A stretch of 64,000 nucleotides of DNA from Allobaculum sp. Allo2. GTDB taxonomy: Bacteria; Bacillota_I; Bacilli_A; Erysipelotrichales; Erysipelotrichaceae. The notes beneath the pieces were generated by a model, which was given only the letters and a program-made list of their open reading frames with translations, was not told where the DNA came from and made no database searches. The translations under genes and the position numbers were made by a program. Location of the stretch: contig NZ_CP078088.1 in NCBI RefSeq assembly GCF_022701175.1, positions 1,302,001 through 1,366,000 on the forward strand, written 5' to 3'. This document shows, one piece after another, positions 40,771 to 51,355 of this stretch; positions within the stretch are counted from its first letter, which is position 1, and each line of letters starts with the position of its first letter.

Positions 40771-42293
40771 GAAGCCGAATGAAAAATATGGACTCGTCCT
40801 TGGAGGCGGCGGTTCGAAAGGGTGCTATCACGTCGGCGTCTGGCAGGCGTTTAACGAAGCCGGCATCACCTTTGACGCGCTGAGCGGGACGTCGATCGGC
40901 GCGCTGGTCGGCATTTTTATCCGGGAAACCGCATCGAGACGGTTACAGACTTTGTCATGAACATGCAGCCCCAGGAAATTGCGGCAGATCTGCCGGTTCT
41001 GCCGGTGACACTGAAGGAAAAAGTGCTCGGAAGCCGGACAGTTCTGAATTTCATTATCAAGTACTTCGATTCCAAAATGGACATCACACCGCTGCGCGAA
41101 CATTTTCGGATGATGTTCGATTACGAAACGTTCAAAGAATCGCCCGTACGCTACGGATGCATGGCGTATAACGATACGAAAAAGGAAGCCCGCGCCTTTT
41201 TAAAGGCGAAATTACTGCGGAAAACGCGGAAGAAGTCGTAATGGCTTCCTCGGCGTGCTATCCCGCGTTTCCGAAAGTGACGATCAACGGAGAAGAGTAT
41301 ATGGATGGCATGTACGCGGATAACGTGCCGATCGATCTGCTCAATGCCCTCGATCCCAGCCTGGACTGGACGGTCGTCGTCGACCTGCACGATCCGGGCG
41401 AACCGCTGCCGCCTTCCTTAACGGAAGACATGTTTTATCTCGAACCGCTGATTAATCCGGGAAACGCGCTGGATTTTTCTACCGGTCATGCGATGCGCAT
41501 GTACAACCAGGGCTATCTCGAAACGCGCAAGCAGCTCGGGTCGCTCTGCGGCTATGTGTATACGTTTGAAAACCGGGATCTGCCCCTGATTGAGATCGTG
41601 GAAAACTATCTCATTCGCCAGACGACGCAGATGCATATCGTTTTCCCGAAAATCCCGGATCTGGATTTCCACATTTTGAAAAGCGCGCTCGGCTATACGC
41701 CTGGCCGCTCGTCTGCTGCAGCGGATCCTGGCTATGAATTTGGCCGGCTGGTCGAGGCGCTCGCACTGCTGGCCAAAATCGATCCCGTCGCGCTGTACGA
41801 CTACGGCGACTATCTTGATCAGATCGTCACGCAGCTGGATGCGATCAAGTCGTCCTACGACGGCGATGAATTTCGGATCGTTGAATTTTTCTCGAAAATG
41901 AAACGGGAAGAAATCATGGTTGTGCTCCATCGCTATCTGAAAAAGAGCGGGCACTTTCCATCCAAAGTCGAAGCCATTAAAGAGCAGATTCCGCTGAGCT
42001 ATACGCTGGCCTGGATCTGGTACTGCCTCGATGCACTCGTGGAATCGCTGCATCACGTACGCGCCATTCATGAAGGCAACGACGAACTCGAAGAAGAACT
42101 GTCCAGAACGCCGCAAACCCAGACAGAAGACGAATCCTCGAAAACAGAGAATTCCAAAGATCAGAAGACAAATACCGATCCAGCTTCTTTGGCGAGTCCG
42201 TCTTCTGAACCGGCCGTTTTGAACGCCCAGGATCCCGATGCCTATGTGCGGGTGATGTCCGGCGAAAAAGAAACCGAACCGGAAAACGTCTAG
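40730..42293 (+). CDS. Patatin-like phospholipase, second of a tandem pair
   Basis: About 520 residues and clearly paralogous to the preceding gene along its full length. The oxyanion loop is LVLGGGGSKGCYHVGVW, the nucleophile LSGTSIGALVG and the aspartate YMDGMYADNVPID. The final 70 residues are a Ser/Thr/Asp-rich disordered tail (TQTEDESSKTENSKDQKT). ATG 40730 follows GGAGG and lies inside the end of the first patatin gene, so the two are translationally coupled. Frameshifts lie near 40925 and 41215. A terminator follows at 42340. Confidence 0.83.
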
Positions 42294-42339
42294 CAGCTTT
42301 TCCGATTTTGAAATGCGCATTTTCCCCATTCCCATACAA

Positions 42340-42388
42340 AAACAGCCCGAAGAAAACCGGAAAAACCGGCTCTTTGGGCTGTTCGTTT
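42340..42388 (+). terminator. Terminator of the patatin pair
   Basis: AACAGCCCGAAG pairs with CTTTGGGCTGTT around an inner CCGG stem, followed by CGTTT. Confidence 0.65.
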
Positions 42389-42429
42389 ACCAGGCAGAAA
42401 AAGAATTCAGGAAATCAGGCAGGGGATGA

Positions 42430-42437
42430 AATCGATC
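42430..42437 (+). repeat. Target-site duplication of IS66 copy 2 (left)
   Basis: AATCGATC directly before the element; the identical word follows it at 46577-46584. An exact 8-bp duplication fixes the element's borders and shows a simple insertion. Confidence 0.92.
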
Positions 42438-42513
42438 GTAAGCGTCAAATAAAAGACGGGTATTTTCTCGACCGCCTCCTTGGGATAATTCCTTTATTCA
42501 AGGAGGCTTTTTC

Positions 42514-42900
42514 ATGGAATCAATCATCCCTGCAATCGATCTCGGTATCGATTTCTCCAAAGTTAAAAACATCTATCTGGCTCAGATGCCTGCTGACCTT
42601 CGCAAAGGAATTGACGGTTACGTCTCCCTGGTTCAAGGACCTCTCGCTCTGGATCCGCTGGATGGATCCCTCTTTCTCTTCGTTAATCGACAGAAGAACA
42701 AGATCAAAGGTATCCTTCGTGACGGAAATGGATTCTGGCTTGTTTATAAGCGACTCTCCAGATCTTCCCTTCAGTGGCCTGTCAGCACTGACCAGTCCGA
42801 CTTCATGCGAATTGACTGTTCGCAGCTGGCTTCTCTGCTTTCCGGTCTGTCGATTGTTCCCCAGCCGGCATTTCTGCCACGAACTTATAAGTATGTTTAA
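42514..42900 (+). CDS. tnpB: IS66 accessory protein TnpB (copy 2)
   Basis: 128 residues, same sequence as the copy at 24298, intact, with the same ribosome site. The nested element starts only three bases after its stop codon, so tnpB itself is undamaged but is now cut off from tnpC. Confidence 0.92.
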   Translation: MESIIPAIDLGIDFSKVKNIYLAQMPADLRKGIDGYVSLVQGPLALDPLDGSLFLFVNRQKNKIKGILRDGNGFWLVYKRLSRSSLQWPVSTDQSDFMRIDCSQLASLLSGLSIVPQPAFLPRTYKYV

Positions 42901-42903
42901 ACC

Positions 42904-44547
42904 CAATGTCATTAAGTTAAGGAGGGATAAAAATCGTATACCCTGTTCATGAGCGTTGTTATTTCTTATATTTTGCGTCTCAGGCATGACGAAAAGGATG
43001 ATTTTCTACCTGTTGAAAAAATCATCCTGATGACTTTTCGGTTTTCAAATCTGTCACTTCTTCTTTCTGGTATCAGCTCTTCCTTCTCTGATCGGAGATA
43101 TCCTGGCCAGAAGAAGATCTTCCAGTGTACTCAAGCTGATTCTGGCTTTTTGAACAGCCACTGTTGAATCGTTTTGATGATGAATCCGAAATCTGCCTTC
43201 TGCTTGTGCTTTTGGCCTGAGCGATGCGCTTCTGGTGCTGACGAGATCTTTCTACCTTGTTGCGCAAACGGGAACAAAGATTGTAGAGAGTCATTTTGGC
43301 ATAGATCTCTGCCTGGACCAGATCAAGCTTCCTTGAATGAGTCCATTCAAGATCGGTGTTTCGTTTCAGTCCCCTGAAGCCGACTTCAACCTGCCAGCGC
43401 AGACGGTAGATCTGCTTGATGTCCTCGGTCCCAAACTCAGCTTCCGACAGATTGGTGCAGACGGTAATGAATGATTCATTCCCTTCGCAGGCAGCTTTGA
43501 ACCTCACAACCCTGATATTTAAAGGGAGTTCAGTCGTTTGACCGTCAAATTCAGGCTGCTTCCTGTACGAAGAGATGTACTTATAGACATCCCAATGGTC
43601 TTTGACATGCCTGTTGTTTTTACTGGTCAGAATCACATTGAAAGGAATGTCATACTCTTCTGACTCGGGAGTCTTATAGTACTTGAGAATGCTTGTAGAT
43701 GATGTCTCGTCTTTGATACGTATGACAAAAGGGACATGTTCCTTCTGCAGGCGATAGAAAGACATAAGAGCTTCGTATCCCCGATCAGCGATGAAGATGG
43801 CTTTCTGAAATGAAGAACGCTGAGCGAGTTCAAGAAGAGCTGAATCTTCATTCTTCTCAGAGCCGGGTTGAAGCAGCGCGTCAGTAAAGACGGAGTTGAG
43901 GGCGTCGAATTCGGCATTCAAATGAACAAAGTGCCTCTTCTTGCCTTTTTAGAAGCGCCATAGGTGATGTCATTGTCCTGTTCAGGAAGAACTTGAATCT
44001 CGCTTCCATCTACAGCGAGGAGGCGATAACCCTTGAAGGTTTTAACATCAGAGCTGGAAGTTGCCTTGTTAAACCGATTGAAGACGTTTTTATAAAGTGA
44101 AGAGTTGATTTTGGAACGGGCCTGAGACACAGCAGAGGCTGAAACAGATGATCCGCCCTTAAACAGGATCCAGGGAAAGGAAGCAGCGAGGATTCCTCTG
44201 TCAGCTGAAACGGAAGGAGGACAAGCTCATGCAGGTCAATCTGCCGCTTACGGGTGAAGGCGGACTGAGAAGTAAAATTGGCAGGGTTCGCCGTTTCTGA
44301 GCTGATGATATTGAGGAAGGTGTTTCTGAAGAAAGAACATTCTTTGGCGATAGCAGTCATAGGGAAAACTCCTTTAAGTTCTCCCCATCGGCTGCGAAGC
44401 AGCCGCGCGGCAGCAGAAATTTGTCAATAGATTTTTAGAAAAAGTGAAAAAACTCGAATCATTCGAGATTTGACTTGAAGAGTAGAAAAAGACCACATCA
44501 CTGCTTAACGCTGATGTGGTCTGAGAAATCTTAACTTAATGACATTG
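42904..44547 (-). mobile_element. IS4-family-like insertion sequence nested in IS66 copy 2
   Basis: A 1644-bp element with perfect 18-bp terminal inverted repeats (CAATGTCATTAAGTTAAG and its complement). The target word TGTTTAAACC is present on both sides (42894-42903 and 44548-44557), a 10-bp duplication that occurs once in the uninterrupted copy 1. It carries one transposase gene on the minus strand. Length, duplication size and the YREK-type motif fit the IS4/IS231 group. Confidence 0.88.
43054..44360 (-). CDS. IS4-family transposase, frameshifted
   Basis: A DDE transposase of about 430 residues read from three frames. The first aspartate is in YRLLAVDGSEIQV, the second in AIFIADRGYEALMS, and the C-terminal YRLRWQVEVGFRGLKR gives the Y-R-E-K pattern with the catalytic glutamate. 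Breaks lie near 44190, 43947 and 43215; corrected, it ends SPIREGRADTRKKK with TGA at 43054-43056. ATG 44360 begins MTAIAKECSFFRNTF. Breaks inside an element that moved recently are again best explained as sequence error. Confidence 0.82.
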
Positions 44548-44630
44548 TGTTTAAACCAATTTAAAAGGATGATTTTCTTGAAGGAATATCAAGATAAATC
44601 ATCCCATTTACTTTATCTATCGCTCTAAAT

Positions 44631-46486
44631 ATGTTAAAATTAATACATGATGTGCCGAGCCCTTACCAGACAATCCGCAACGAGCTCCTCGAAGATCTTC
44701 ATCATCAGATCAGCACCATGACGGAAGAAGAGAAAGACAAATTTATTGAGGATATGTACCTGGATCTCTATTTCGCTAAAGAAATCAATAAAGCCGTGAA
44801 AAGCGGCCGCTTTGGTCCTTCTACGGAAAAGATGGTTCCCTTGAAACTGGATTACTCTGAAAACGAGGACGGCGGCCCAGATATCAATATTCTGAATAAA
44901 CAGCTGGCTCAGCTTGATCTGAAAGCCGATGATTGTTTTAACCGGGCTGCGAAATATCAGGAAGAGGGAGACCGCTATCGTAAAGAAGCTGAAGATTTAA
45001 AGCTCAGTTCTGTTGAAGGAAGCAAGAAAAACCTTCCACCAAGTGCAGAAAGCAGGAAGCGGTCAAAGAAACCACTACCTTCAGTGTAGAAGGGGAAAAG
45101 CGCATTTGCCCAGTTTGCGGCTGTGAGATGAAAACTGTTGGAATGAAACGTCACTATAGGATTCATCGGATTCCCGCTCGCTATAGGCTGGAAGAAGTGC
45201 TGCGTGAGACAGTCGCGTGCCCAAACAAGTGTACGGATGAAAACGGGAAAGCCATCATCCGCACCGCCGAACCTGACGAGCCTGCACTGATCGACAAGAG
45301 TGTCGCAACTTCCTCTATGGTCGCGGGAATTGCCTACGATAAGTTCGTAATGGGAACCCCGGCCTATCGTCAGGAAAAGCACCTGAGTCTCACGGGACTG
45401 CCGATCAGCCGTCAGACCATGGGCAACATCCTGGAAAAAACTTACGATCTTTATCTGAAGCCCCTCGTAAAACAAATGATTGAGGATCTCCCAAACTGTA
45501 ACGTCGTCCATATGGATGAGACGGTTTTAAAGTGCACGGAGGTTAAAGATCGAAAACAGTCTTCTATGGTTGTCGCCGTCAGCGGAATCTATGAAGAGAA
45601 CCAGATGGCTGTCTATAAGTTTTTCCCTTACAAGAAACAGGAGTTCGTAATCTCCCTCCTTGGCGGTTCTTTTCGTCATGCCCTTATGACAGACGGGCTT
45701 TATGCATATGCCAACTACTATGGCCCCTGCAGAAAGCTCAACTGTATGGCCCATGCGAGAAGAAAGATCTTCGAAGCCATCAAAGTCCGGTCAGACTTCG
45801 CGCAGTATCAGGCAGACGTCCTGAAGTGGGAAAAGACCACACTGGAGAACGACGAAGAGGCCGCAGAAGCGGCAGCCCAGCTGGACGAAACAGAGAGACC
45901 CGAACCAAGTCCGGGTCTCCAGATTCTGCTCACAGCCCTGTCTCTGTTCGGGAAGCTCTACCACATCGAATCCCACGTTGCTTCTTACTCGCACGAGGCG
46001 AGAACCGAAGTTCGGCAGGAACTTTCAAAGCCCTGCTTTGAAAGACTCACAAGAGTCATGATGGAGATTCAGAGTGGATTCGAGGAAAGAAGCACCGCCT
46101 ACAGAGCAGCCAAGTACTTCATGGATCGAGCGAACTCGCTGGGAAGGTACCTGGAAGACGGTGATTATCCGATCGACAATAATGTGGCAGAAAGAGCCGT
46201 AAAGCCATTCGTGATCAATCGCAAAAACTTCCAGACTACGAAGAGTATCAAAGGTGCGGAAGTCGTCGCAGCGTTTATGACTTTGTTTCGATCGGCTGAA
46301 ATGAACGACTTAAATCCAGAGCGCTACATGGAGTACGTTCTGGATGAACTCAAATGGTTCAAAGACGATGAAATCGCGGTAGATGTATTGAAGTCACTTC
46401 TGCCGTATTCAAAGGATTTACCTGAATATCTTCGAATTGGATACCGTGGACCGGATCCGAAGTATGAAGAAAACGATGAAGAATAA
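44631..46486 (+). CDS. tnpC: IS66 transposase TnpC (copy 2)
   Basis: As copy 1, with catalytic residues in VVHMDETVLK, LMTDGLYAY and DNNVAERAVKPF. The C-terminal 452 residues (from 45128) read without interruption. The N-terminal part is in another frame because of the same missing A near 45026 as in copy 1, and a further A is missing at the start (ATGATGTG against ATGAATGTG), so the apparent start moves to ATG 44631. Confidence 0.9.
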
Positions 46487-46490
46487 AAAA

Positions 46491-46530
46491 TACGCCAAGC
46501 GGGATCTCGAAAGGGATCCCGTTTAGCGTA
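46491..46530 (+). terminator. Hairpin at the IS66 right end (copy 2)
   Basis: Identical to the hairpin of copy 1: TACGC plus CGGGATC pairing with GGATCCCG plus AGCGTA just after tnpC. Confidence 0.5.
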
Positions 46531-46648
46531 TCTAATATTCAGTCTCGCGTATACCCGTCGATTGTTTGACACTTACAATCGATCTGTAAAGCGGATGGGA
46601 AGGATCCTTTAGCGGAAAGGAAGGAATTCGCCCAGTCGAACAGATTGC

Positions 46649-48291
46649 TTACGCTTCGTCGCCAAAGAACAGCTTCAGATCCTGGTCCACCGTACGGATT
46701 CCGGAAAGGCCGAAGTTTTCAATCAGGACTTTCGCCACGTTTGGGGACAGGAATGCCGGAAGCGTTGGACCGAGATGGATGTTCTTAATGCCCAGATAGA
46801 GCAGGGAAAGCAGAACAATGACGGCTTTCTGTTCGTACCAGGCGATGTTGTAGACGATTGGAAGGTCGTTGATATCGTCGAGTCCAAAGACGTCTTTCAG
46901 TTTCAGAGCAATCAGCGCGAGCGAATACGAGTCGTTGCACTGACCGGCATCCAGAACTCTTGGAATACCCTGAATAGCGCCGAGATTGAGCTTGTTGTAT
47001 TTGTATTTGGCACAGCCTGCGGTCAGGATCACCGCGTCTTCTGGAAGCTTTTTCGCAAATTCGGTGTAATAGTCGCGGCTTCTCTGACGGCCGTCGCAGC
47101 CGGCCATAACGACAAACTTCCGGATGGCGCCGTTCTTTACGGCTTCGACGATCTGATCGGCGAGTGCGAACACCTGCTCATGCGCAAAGCCGCCGACGAT
47201 TGTTCCGGTTTCGATTTCCTCTGGTGCCGGGCACGTTTTCGCCTGTTCAATCAGAGCGGAAAAGTCCTTGATTTCTCCATAGGCACTATCGATATGGCGG
47301 CAGCCTGGATATCCGGTCGTTCCGGTTGTCCAGAGACGGTCTTTATAGCTTTCGGCCGGCGGAACGATGCAGTTTGTCGTCATTAAAATCGGACCGTTGA
47401 ATTTTTCAAACTCTTCGCGCTGCTTCCACCAGGCGTTTCCGTAGTTGCCCGCAAAATGGGGATACTTCTTGAACGACGGATAGTAGTGAGCGGGAAGCAT
47501 TTCGGAATGGGTATAGACGTCTACGCCTGTACCCTGCGTCTGTTCCAGAAGCATTTCCAGATCGCGCAGATCGTGTCCGGAAACAAGAATTCCCGGGTTT
47601 TGGCGGACACCGATTTCCACTTCGGTCATTTCCGGATGGCCGTACGCGTCGGTATTGGCTTTGTCGAGAAGGGCCATGCCGTCTACGCCGTATTTTCCGG
47701 TTTCCAGAGCCAGGGCGACGAGGTCGTCGACGCTCAGCGAATCGTCGAGCGTTTTGCTTAAAGCGTTCTGGAGAAACGCGTCAACGGCTTCGTTATCGTG
47801 CAAAAGCGCGTTGGCGTGCTTGGAGTAGGCGGAAAGGCCCTTCAGTCCATACGTGATGAGCTCGCGTAAAGAACGGATATCTTCATCTTTGGTCGAAAGC
47901 ACGCCGACTTCAGCGGCTTTCGATTCAAAGTCTTCTTTCGGTCCGTTCCAGAAGGCAGCTTCGGGCAGACCGTCCGTACTGCCAAGCTGTCCGAGCAGGT
48001 TTTCCTTCATTTCCAGCGTGTCTTCTACCATGAGACGGATGAAATCGCGATCAAAATTGGCGTTGGTAATCGTTGTAAACAGATTTCTGGAAATCTGATG
48101 ATTGACCGCCTGCGAAACCGGCAGACCTTCAGCACGCATTTTCGTTGTAATGCTCGAAAGGCCTTTGGTTACGTAGACGAGCAGATCCTGCATGGCCGCG
48201 ACTTCCGGCTTTTTCCGCAGACCCCTGCGATGGTGCATCCCGTATTGCCTGCGGTTTCCTGACACTGATAACAGAACATTTTCTCTTTCAT
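46649..48291 (-). CDS. hcp: Hybrid cluster protein (Hcp)
   Basis: About 547 residues. The N-terminal cysteine motif is [20 protein letters not shown], which binds a [4Fe-4S] cluster. Hybrid-cluster ligands lie in [48 protein letters not shown] and [11 protein letters not shown]. Hcp is a nitric-oxide reductase (earlier called hydroxylamine reductase) that protects anaerobes from nitrosative stress. One A deletion near 48220 separates the first 24 residues from the rest. ATG 48291 follows GGAGG. It is divergent from a CRP/FNR regulator at 48473, with a palindromic operator between them, the HcpR-hcp arrangement. Confidence 0.93.
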
Positions 48292-48310
48292 ATATGTATT
48301 TCCTCCATAG

Positions 48311-48380
48311 ACTGCCCGGACCGGCCCAGAACGGGCGGACAAAGAAGGCGCGCCTTTAAAAGGCGCGGCAAGCGGGCAGT
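48311..48380 (-). promoter_or_regulatory. Structured leader just upstream of hcp
   Basis: On the minus strand the 70 bases before the hcp ribosome site can fold: outer arms ACTGCCCG/CGGGCAGT close around a hairpin GCGCCTTT-t-AAAGGCGC (48350-48366). The outer arm ends about five bases before GGAGG, so the structure could affect translation. No T-run follows, so it is not a terminator. It matches no riboswitch that I know. Confidence 0.4.
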
Positions 48381-48430
48381 TTGTTTGCTTCTGTGTTCGT
48401 TTTTACTGTATTCAAATGCAGACGATAAGT

Positions 48431-48448
48431 ATGTGGTTAAAACCACAT
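48431..48448. promoter_or_regulatory. 18-bp palindrome, probable HcpR/CRP-FNR operator
   Basis: ATGTGGTTAAAACCACAT has 8-bp perfect arms with a 2-bp centre, the size and symmetry of CRP/FNR-family sites. It lies between the divergent hcp and regulator genes, about 25 bases before the regulator start and 140 from the hcp start. Confidence 0.65.
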
Positions 48449-48472
48449 CGACAAATTTTAGGGAGAATTTTC

Positions 48473-49147
48473 ATGGACGAAAAACAGCTGCTGAAAACCG
48501 CTTTATTTAAAGGAATGGATGAGGATGAATTGGGTCAGTCGCTTCATGCGCTGCACGCCAGAGAACGCCATTTTGACAAGGGAGAGACGATTTTGCATGT
48601 GGGCCGCTCAACGCATGAAATGGGTCTGGTTCTGTCGGGAAGCGTTCGCATTGAAAGCCTGGATGAAATGGGAAACCGGACGATTTTAAACCTTATCGTC
48701 CCTGGTCAGTATTTTGCGGAGGCATACGCTCTTCTTGGCAATGAGCCGACACTGGTGGAGGTTGCAGCCAATGAACCGACCCGCATTCTGCTTCTGGATT
48801 TGCAAAATCTGAAACCCGGCTCCTGCCGATGCGGGAGTGGGAGACGAAAGTTCTGTACAATCTGACGCTGCTGGGTGCGCAGAAAAATCTGGCTTTATCC
48901 AGACGCAGCTTTTTCACATCTTCCAGAACGATCCGCTCCCGCGTACTTGCGTATCTGCGTTTTGCGGCGCTCAAAAAGGGAAGCCGCGTTTTCGAAATCC
49001 CGTTTGATCGACAGCAGCTCGCCGATTATCTGAATGTAGAACGGAGCGCCCTCTCTAAGGAACTTGGCCGCATGAAAAAGAGGGACTGATCGCGTTTGAA
49101 AAAATCATTTTGAACTGCTCGATCCCGCCAAACACGATTTGCTTTAA
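48473..49147 (+). CDS. CRP/FNR-family regulator, HcpR-like
   Basis: About 225 residues. The N-terminal cyclic-nucleotide-type sensor domain has GETILHVGRSTHEMGLVLSG and PGQYFAEAYALLG. The C-terminal winged helix has LADYLNVERSALSKELGRMK as recognition helix. No cluster-binding cysteine set is apparent, so it is not a classical FNR. Divergent placement next to hcp with a shared palindrome supports an HcpR role: activation of hcp by nitric oxide, by analogy to HcpR of other anaerobes. ATG 48473 follows GGGAG. Three frameshifts occur (near 48822, 49075 and 49105); corrected, it ends NHFELLDPAKHDLL. Confidence 0.8.
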
Positions 49148-49221
49148 ACGAACGAATCAAAACGGACGAATTGAACCGGAGGAAAAGGAAACCTGCTGGT
49201 CCAGATCTTGCTGCAGGACAT

Positions 49222-49247
49222 GAAAAAGCTGCCGGATTTTGGCAGCT
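49222..49247 (-). terminator. Terminator of the RluA-type gene (possibly bidirectional)
   Basis: AGCTGCC pairs with GGCAGCT across 7 bases; on the minus strand TTTTT follows. It lies between the convergent regulator and pseudouridine synthase genes. Confidence 0.75.
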
Positions 49248-49299
49248 CAGCGTTTTAGCAAAATGGATCAAAATGGTTAACGAAAGATCAAATGCCGCA

Positions 49300-50205
49300 T
49301 TAGTTATCGCTTTTGCGGGCAAGGGCCGGATCAAACCATTTGAAGCGGGTATCCATGTCGAGTTCGACTTCGATCGGCTTGCGCGTGTACGGCTGCAGAA
49401 AGCGCAGACGATAGGCCTGAAGCATCAGGCCTTTTTGTTGCGGACAAGACCGTACAGCGGATCGTTCATGATCGGATAGCCGATGTTGGCCAGATGAACG
49501 CGGATCTGGTGCTTGCGTCCGGTGGAAATGTCGGCACAGACGAGCGATTTGTCTTCAAACAGTTTCAGACGGGTGATGTGGGTATGGGCAGGTTTGCCTT
49601 TGGAGAAGACCATCATCTTTTCGGCTTCGTGACGGTTGCGGGCAATCGGGTTGTTGATGTCGATTTCCCGATGATCCACACGGCCGTCTACAACGGCGAG
49701 ATATTCCTTTTGGCGGTGCCGTTTTCGAACTGCTCATCGAGGAACGCCTTGACAAGCGGATGCTTGGAAAAAGAACGAGGCCGCTGGCTTCCTGGTCGAT
49801 GCGGTTGACCGGCTGCGCCGCAAAGCGGGCGCCGTTGGAAACGAGATAGCCGTTGACGCGGGAGGTCAGCGTATCTTCGGTATTGCCGTCACCATGCACG
49901 AGTAAAAACGGCTTCTTGTTGGCTACCAGGCAGAAATCGTCTTCGTAAACGATCGGAACGCCCGCAAAGGACAGCGGTGTCGTTTCTGAAATATCGAACG
50001 TTTGGTCGATGCGAACGGTGACTTTATCTTTTGGGGAAATTTCTTCAGCCGGGTTGGTGATGACCTGACCGTTTTTCAGAATTTCCGTATGTTTTTTCTT
50101 TTCTTTGGAAATCGCCAAAAATGTATTGAATTCTTCCAGCGTGATCGGCAGATCCGTCAGCGCCTGAAGATTTCCATCAGGGAGAACATGAATTTGAATG
50201 GACAT
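49300..50205 (-). CDS. RluA-family pseudouridine synthase
   Basis: About 300 residues. IVYEDDFCLVANKKPFLLVH is the nucleotide-pocket stretch, and the catalytic aspartate is in PVNRIDQEASGLVLF, a variant of the usual HRLDxxTSG. ISTGRKHQIRVHLANIGYP completes the fold. It modifies uridines in rRNA or tRNA. The first 80 residues lack a clear S4 domain. Frameshifts near 49770, 49720 and 49437; corrected, it ends WFDPALARKSDN with TAA at 49300-49302. ATG 50205 follows AGAAAGG. The second member of this family in the window, the other being at 37648. Confidence 0.83.
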
Positions 50206-50517
50206 GATTAAAACCTTTCTGTTGTTTTCTTCATCTTATCCCGAAGCGGCCACAAATGAGGAAATGATGAACGTTTGCCTGTTTTACGCAAAGGGAAGGG
50301 GTTTGAACGGCTGCCAGGGCATCGGAAAATGCGGGTCGAGGCCTGCGTGGAAGACGGAATTATCCACTTTCAAAGCGCAAAAAGGCAAAGTCATCTTTTC
50401 TGTGAAGTTTTCTATGTTTTTATACTTTTTCTTCCGAACGAATGTCAGTTTACGGTCGTAATCGGGAGGCCGCAAAACGGTCAATGGTAGACTAGTAGAG
50501 ACAAGGAGGAATTTCTT
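50206..50517. other. Divergent intergenic region before superoxide reductase
   Basis: Holds the ribosome site AAGGAGG of the next gene and an AT-rich stretch around 50395-50450 where its promoter probably lies. No gene recognised. Confidence 0.4.
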
Positions 50518-50903
50518 ATGAAACTCTACAAAAGTGCTCAGGGCGATGTAGTTGAAGTTGTACTGCCCGTGGACAAGGAACTTGATATTACCATTAACGG
50601 CGAACCAGCAGTGCTTCTCGAAGCCGGTTCTACCGATGCTGCGCTCGAAAAACACGTACCGGATGTAAAAGTAGAAGACGGCAAAGTCTCCGTACAGGTC
50701 GGCTCGACCAAGCACCCGATGCTTCCGGCGCACTGGATCACCAACATCTGGATGGAATATCCGGATGGATCCGTAGAAAAGCAGACTCTGTTTCCTGGTC
50801 AGGAACCAGTCGCTGTATTCGATGTCAAAGGACAGAGCGGCAAAGCAGCTGTCTACGAATACTGCAATCTGCACGGTCTCTGGAAAAGGAAATCGATCTC
50901 TAG
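50518..50903 (+). CDS. Superoxide reductase (desulfoferrodoxin without the Fe(Cys)4 centre)
   Basis: About 128 residues. The catalytic iron ligands are present: EKHVP, STKHPMLPAHWIT (two histidines) and EYCNLHGLWK (cysteine and histidine). It reduces superoxide to hydrogen peroxide. The N-terminal domain keeps the length of the desulfoferrodoxin rubredoxin-like domain, but its cysteines are gone (MKLYKSAQGDVVE instead of a CxxCG form), so centre I is absent. ATG 50518 follows AAGGAGG. One A deletion near 50885 alters the tail; corrected, it ends LWKKEIDL with TAG at 50901-50903. A terminator follows. Confidence 0.9.
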
Positions 50904-50973
50904 TCGGTCGCCCAAAACCCAGCGTACGTAAACGACTGCCCGGCTGCAATACCACACACGCACAAAACGATTC

Positions 50974-51010
50974 AAGCCTGAGTTTTCGAACGAACTTAGG
51001 CTTTTCGTTT
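50974..51010 (+). terminator. Superoxide reductase terminator
   Basis: AAGCCTGAGTT pairs with AACTTAGGCTT (one G-T pair), followed by TTCGTTTTCTCTTTT. Confidence 0.7.
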
Positions 51011-51355
51011 TCTCTTTTAAATCCATACGGATTGAAAAGAACGAAACGCGTATTTGTTTGTCCGCCCGCTTTCTCGCTTCTTACCATTTTTTTGTTCAGG
51101 CAACGCAATTCTTGAAAAACGCATGCTGCAAGATAATGGAAACAGAGAAAGACGATCTATAAACCGATCCATACAGGGAACGGTTCCCGCGGATCGATTC
51201 GCCGCTTTTTCCGATTTGCCTCTTCTTTTTCACGTTCTTCCTTTGTTCTGGATTTCGTAAGAAAGCCAAACGAAGCGTTGAGCGGCGCGGAAAAGGATCG
51301 GATAGAAGAAGCGGAAAAGGGAACGAGTATAGATGGTCGAAATGGGAGGTTTACT
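51011..51355 (+). other. Intergenic region before the 51356 gene
   Basis: No reading frame stands out. The right end has GGGAGG before the next start. The promoter cannot be fixed with confidence. Confidence 0.35.

Larger units (their letters stand above)
42438..46576 (+). mobile_element. IS66-family insertion sequence, copy 2, carrying a nested IS4-like element
   Basis: Same ends and genes as copy 1, in the same orientation, 4139 bp long because an IS4-like element (42904-44547) is inserted between tnpB and tnpC. The 8-bp target duplications AATCGATC match exactly. Because each copy has its own duplication, the two insertions are independent and the DNA between them is not a composite transposon. 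Confidence 0.93.

Noticed and set aside
24222-46576. Composite transposon bounded by the two IS66 copies
   Set aside because: Each copy has its own, different 8-bp target duplication, and the intervening DNA carries nadE and other core genes. Independent insertions explain the data.
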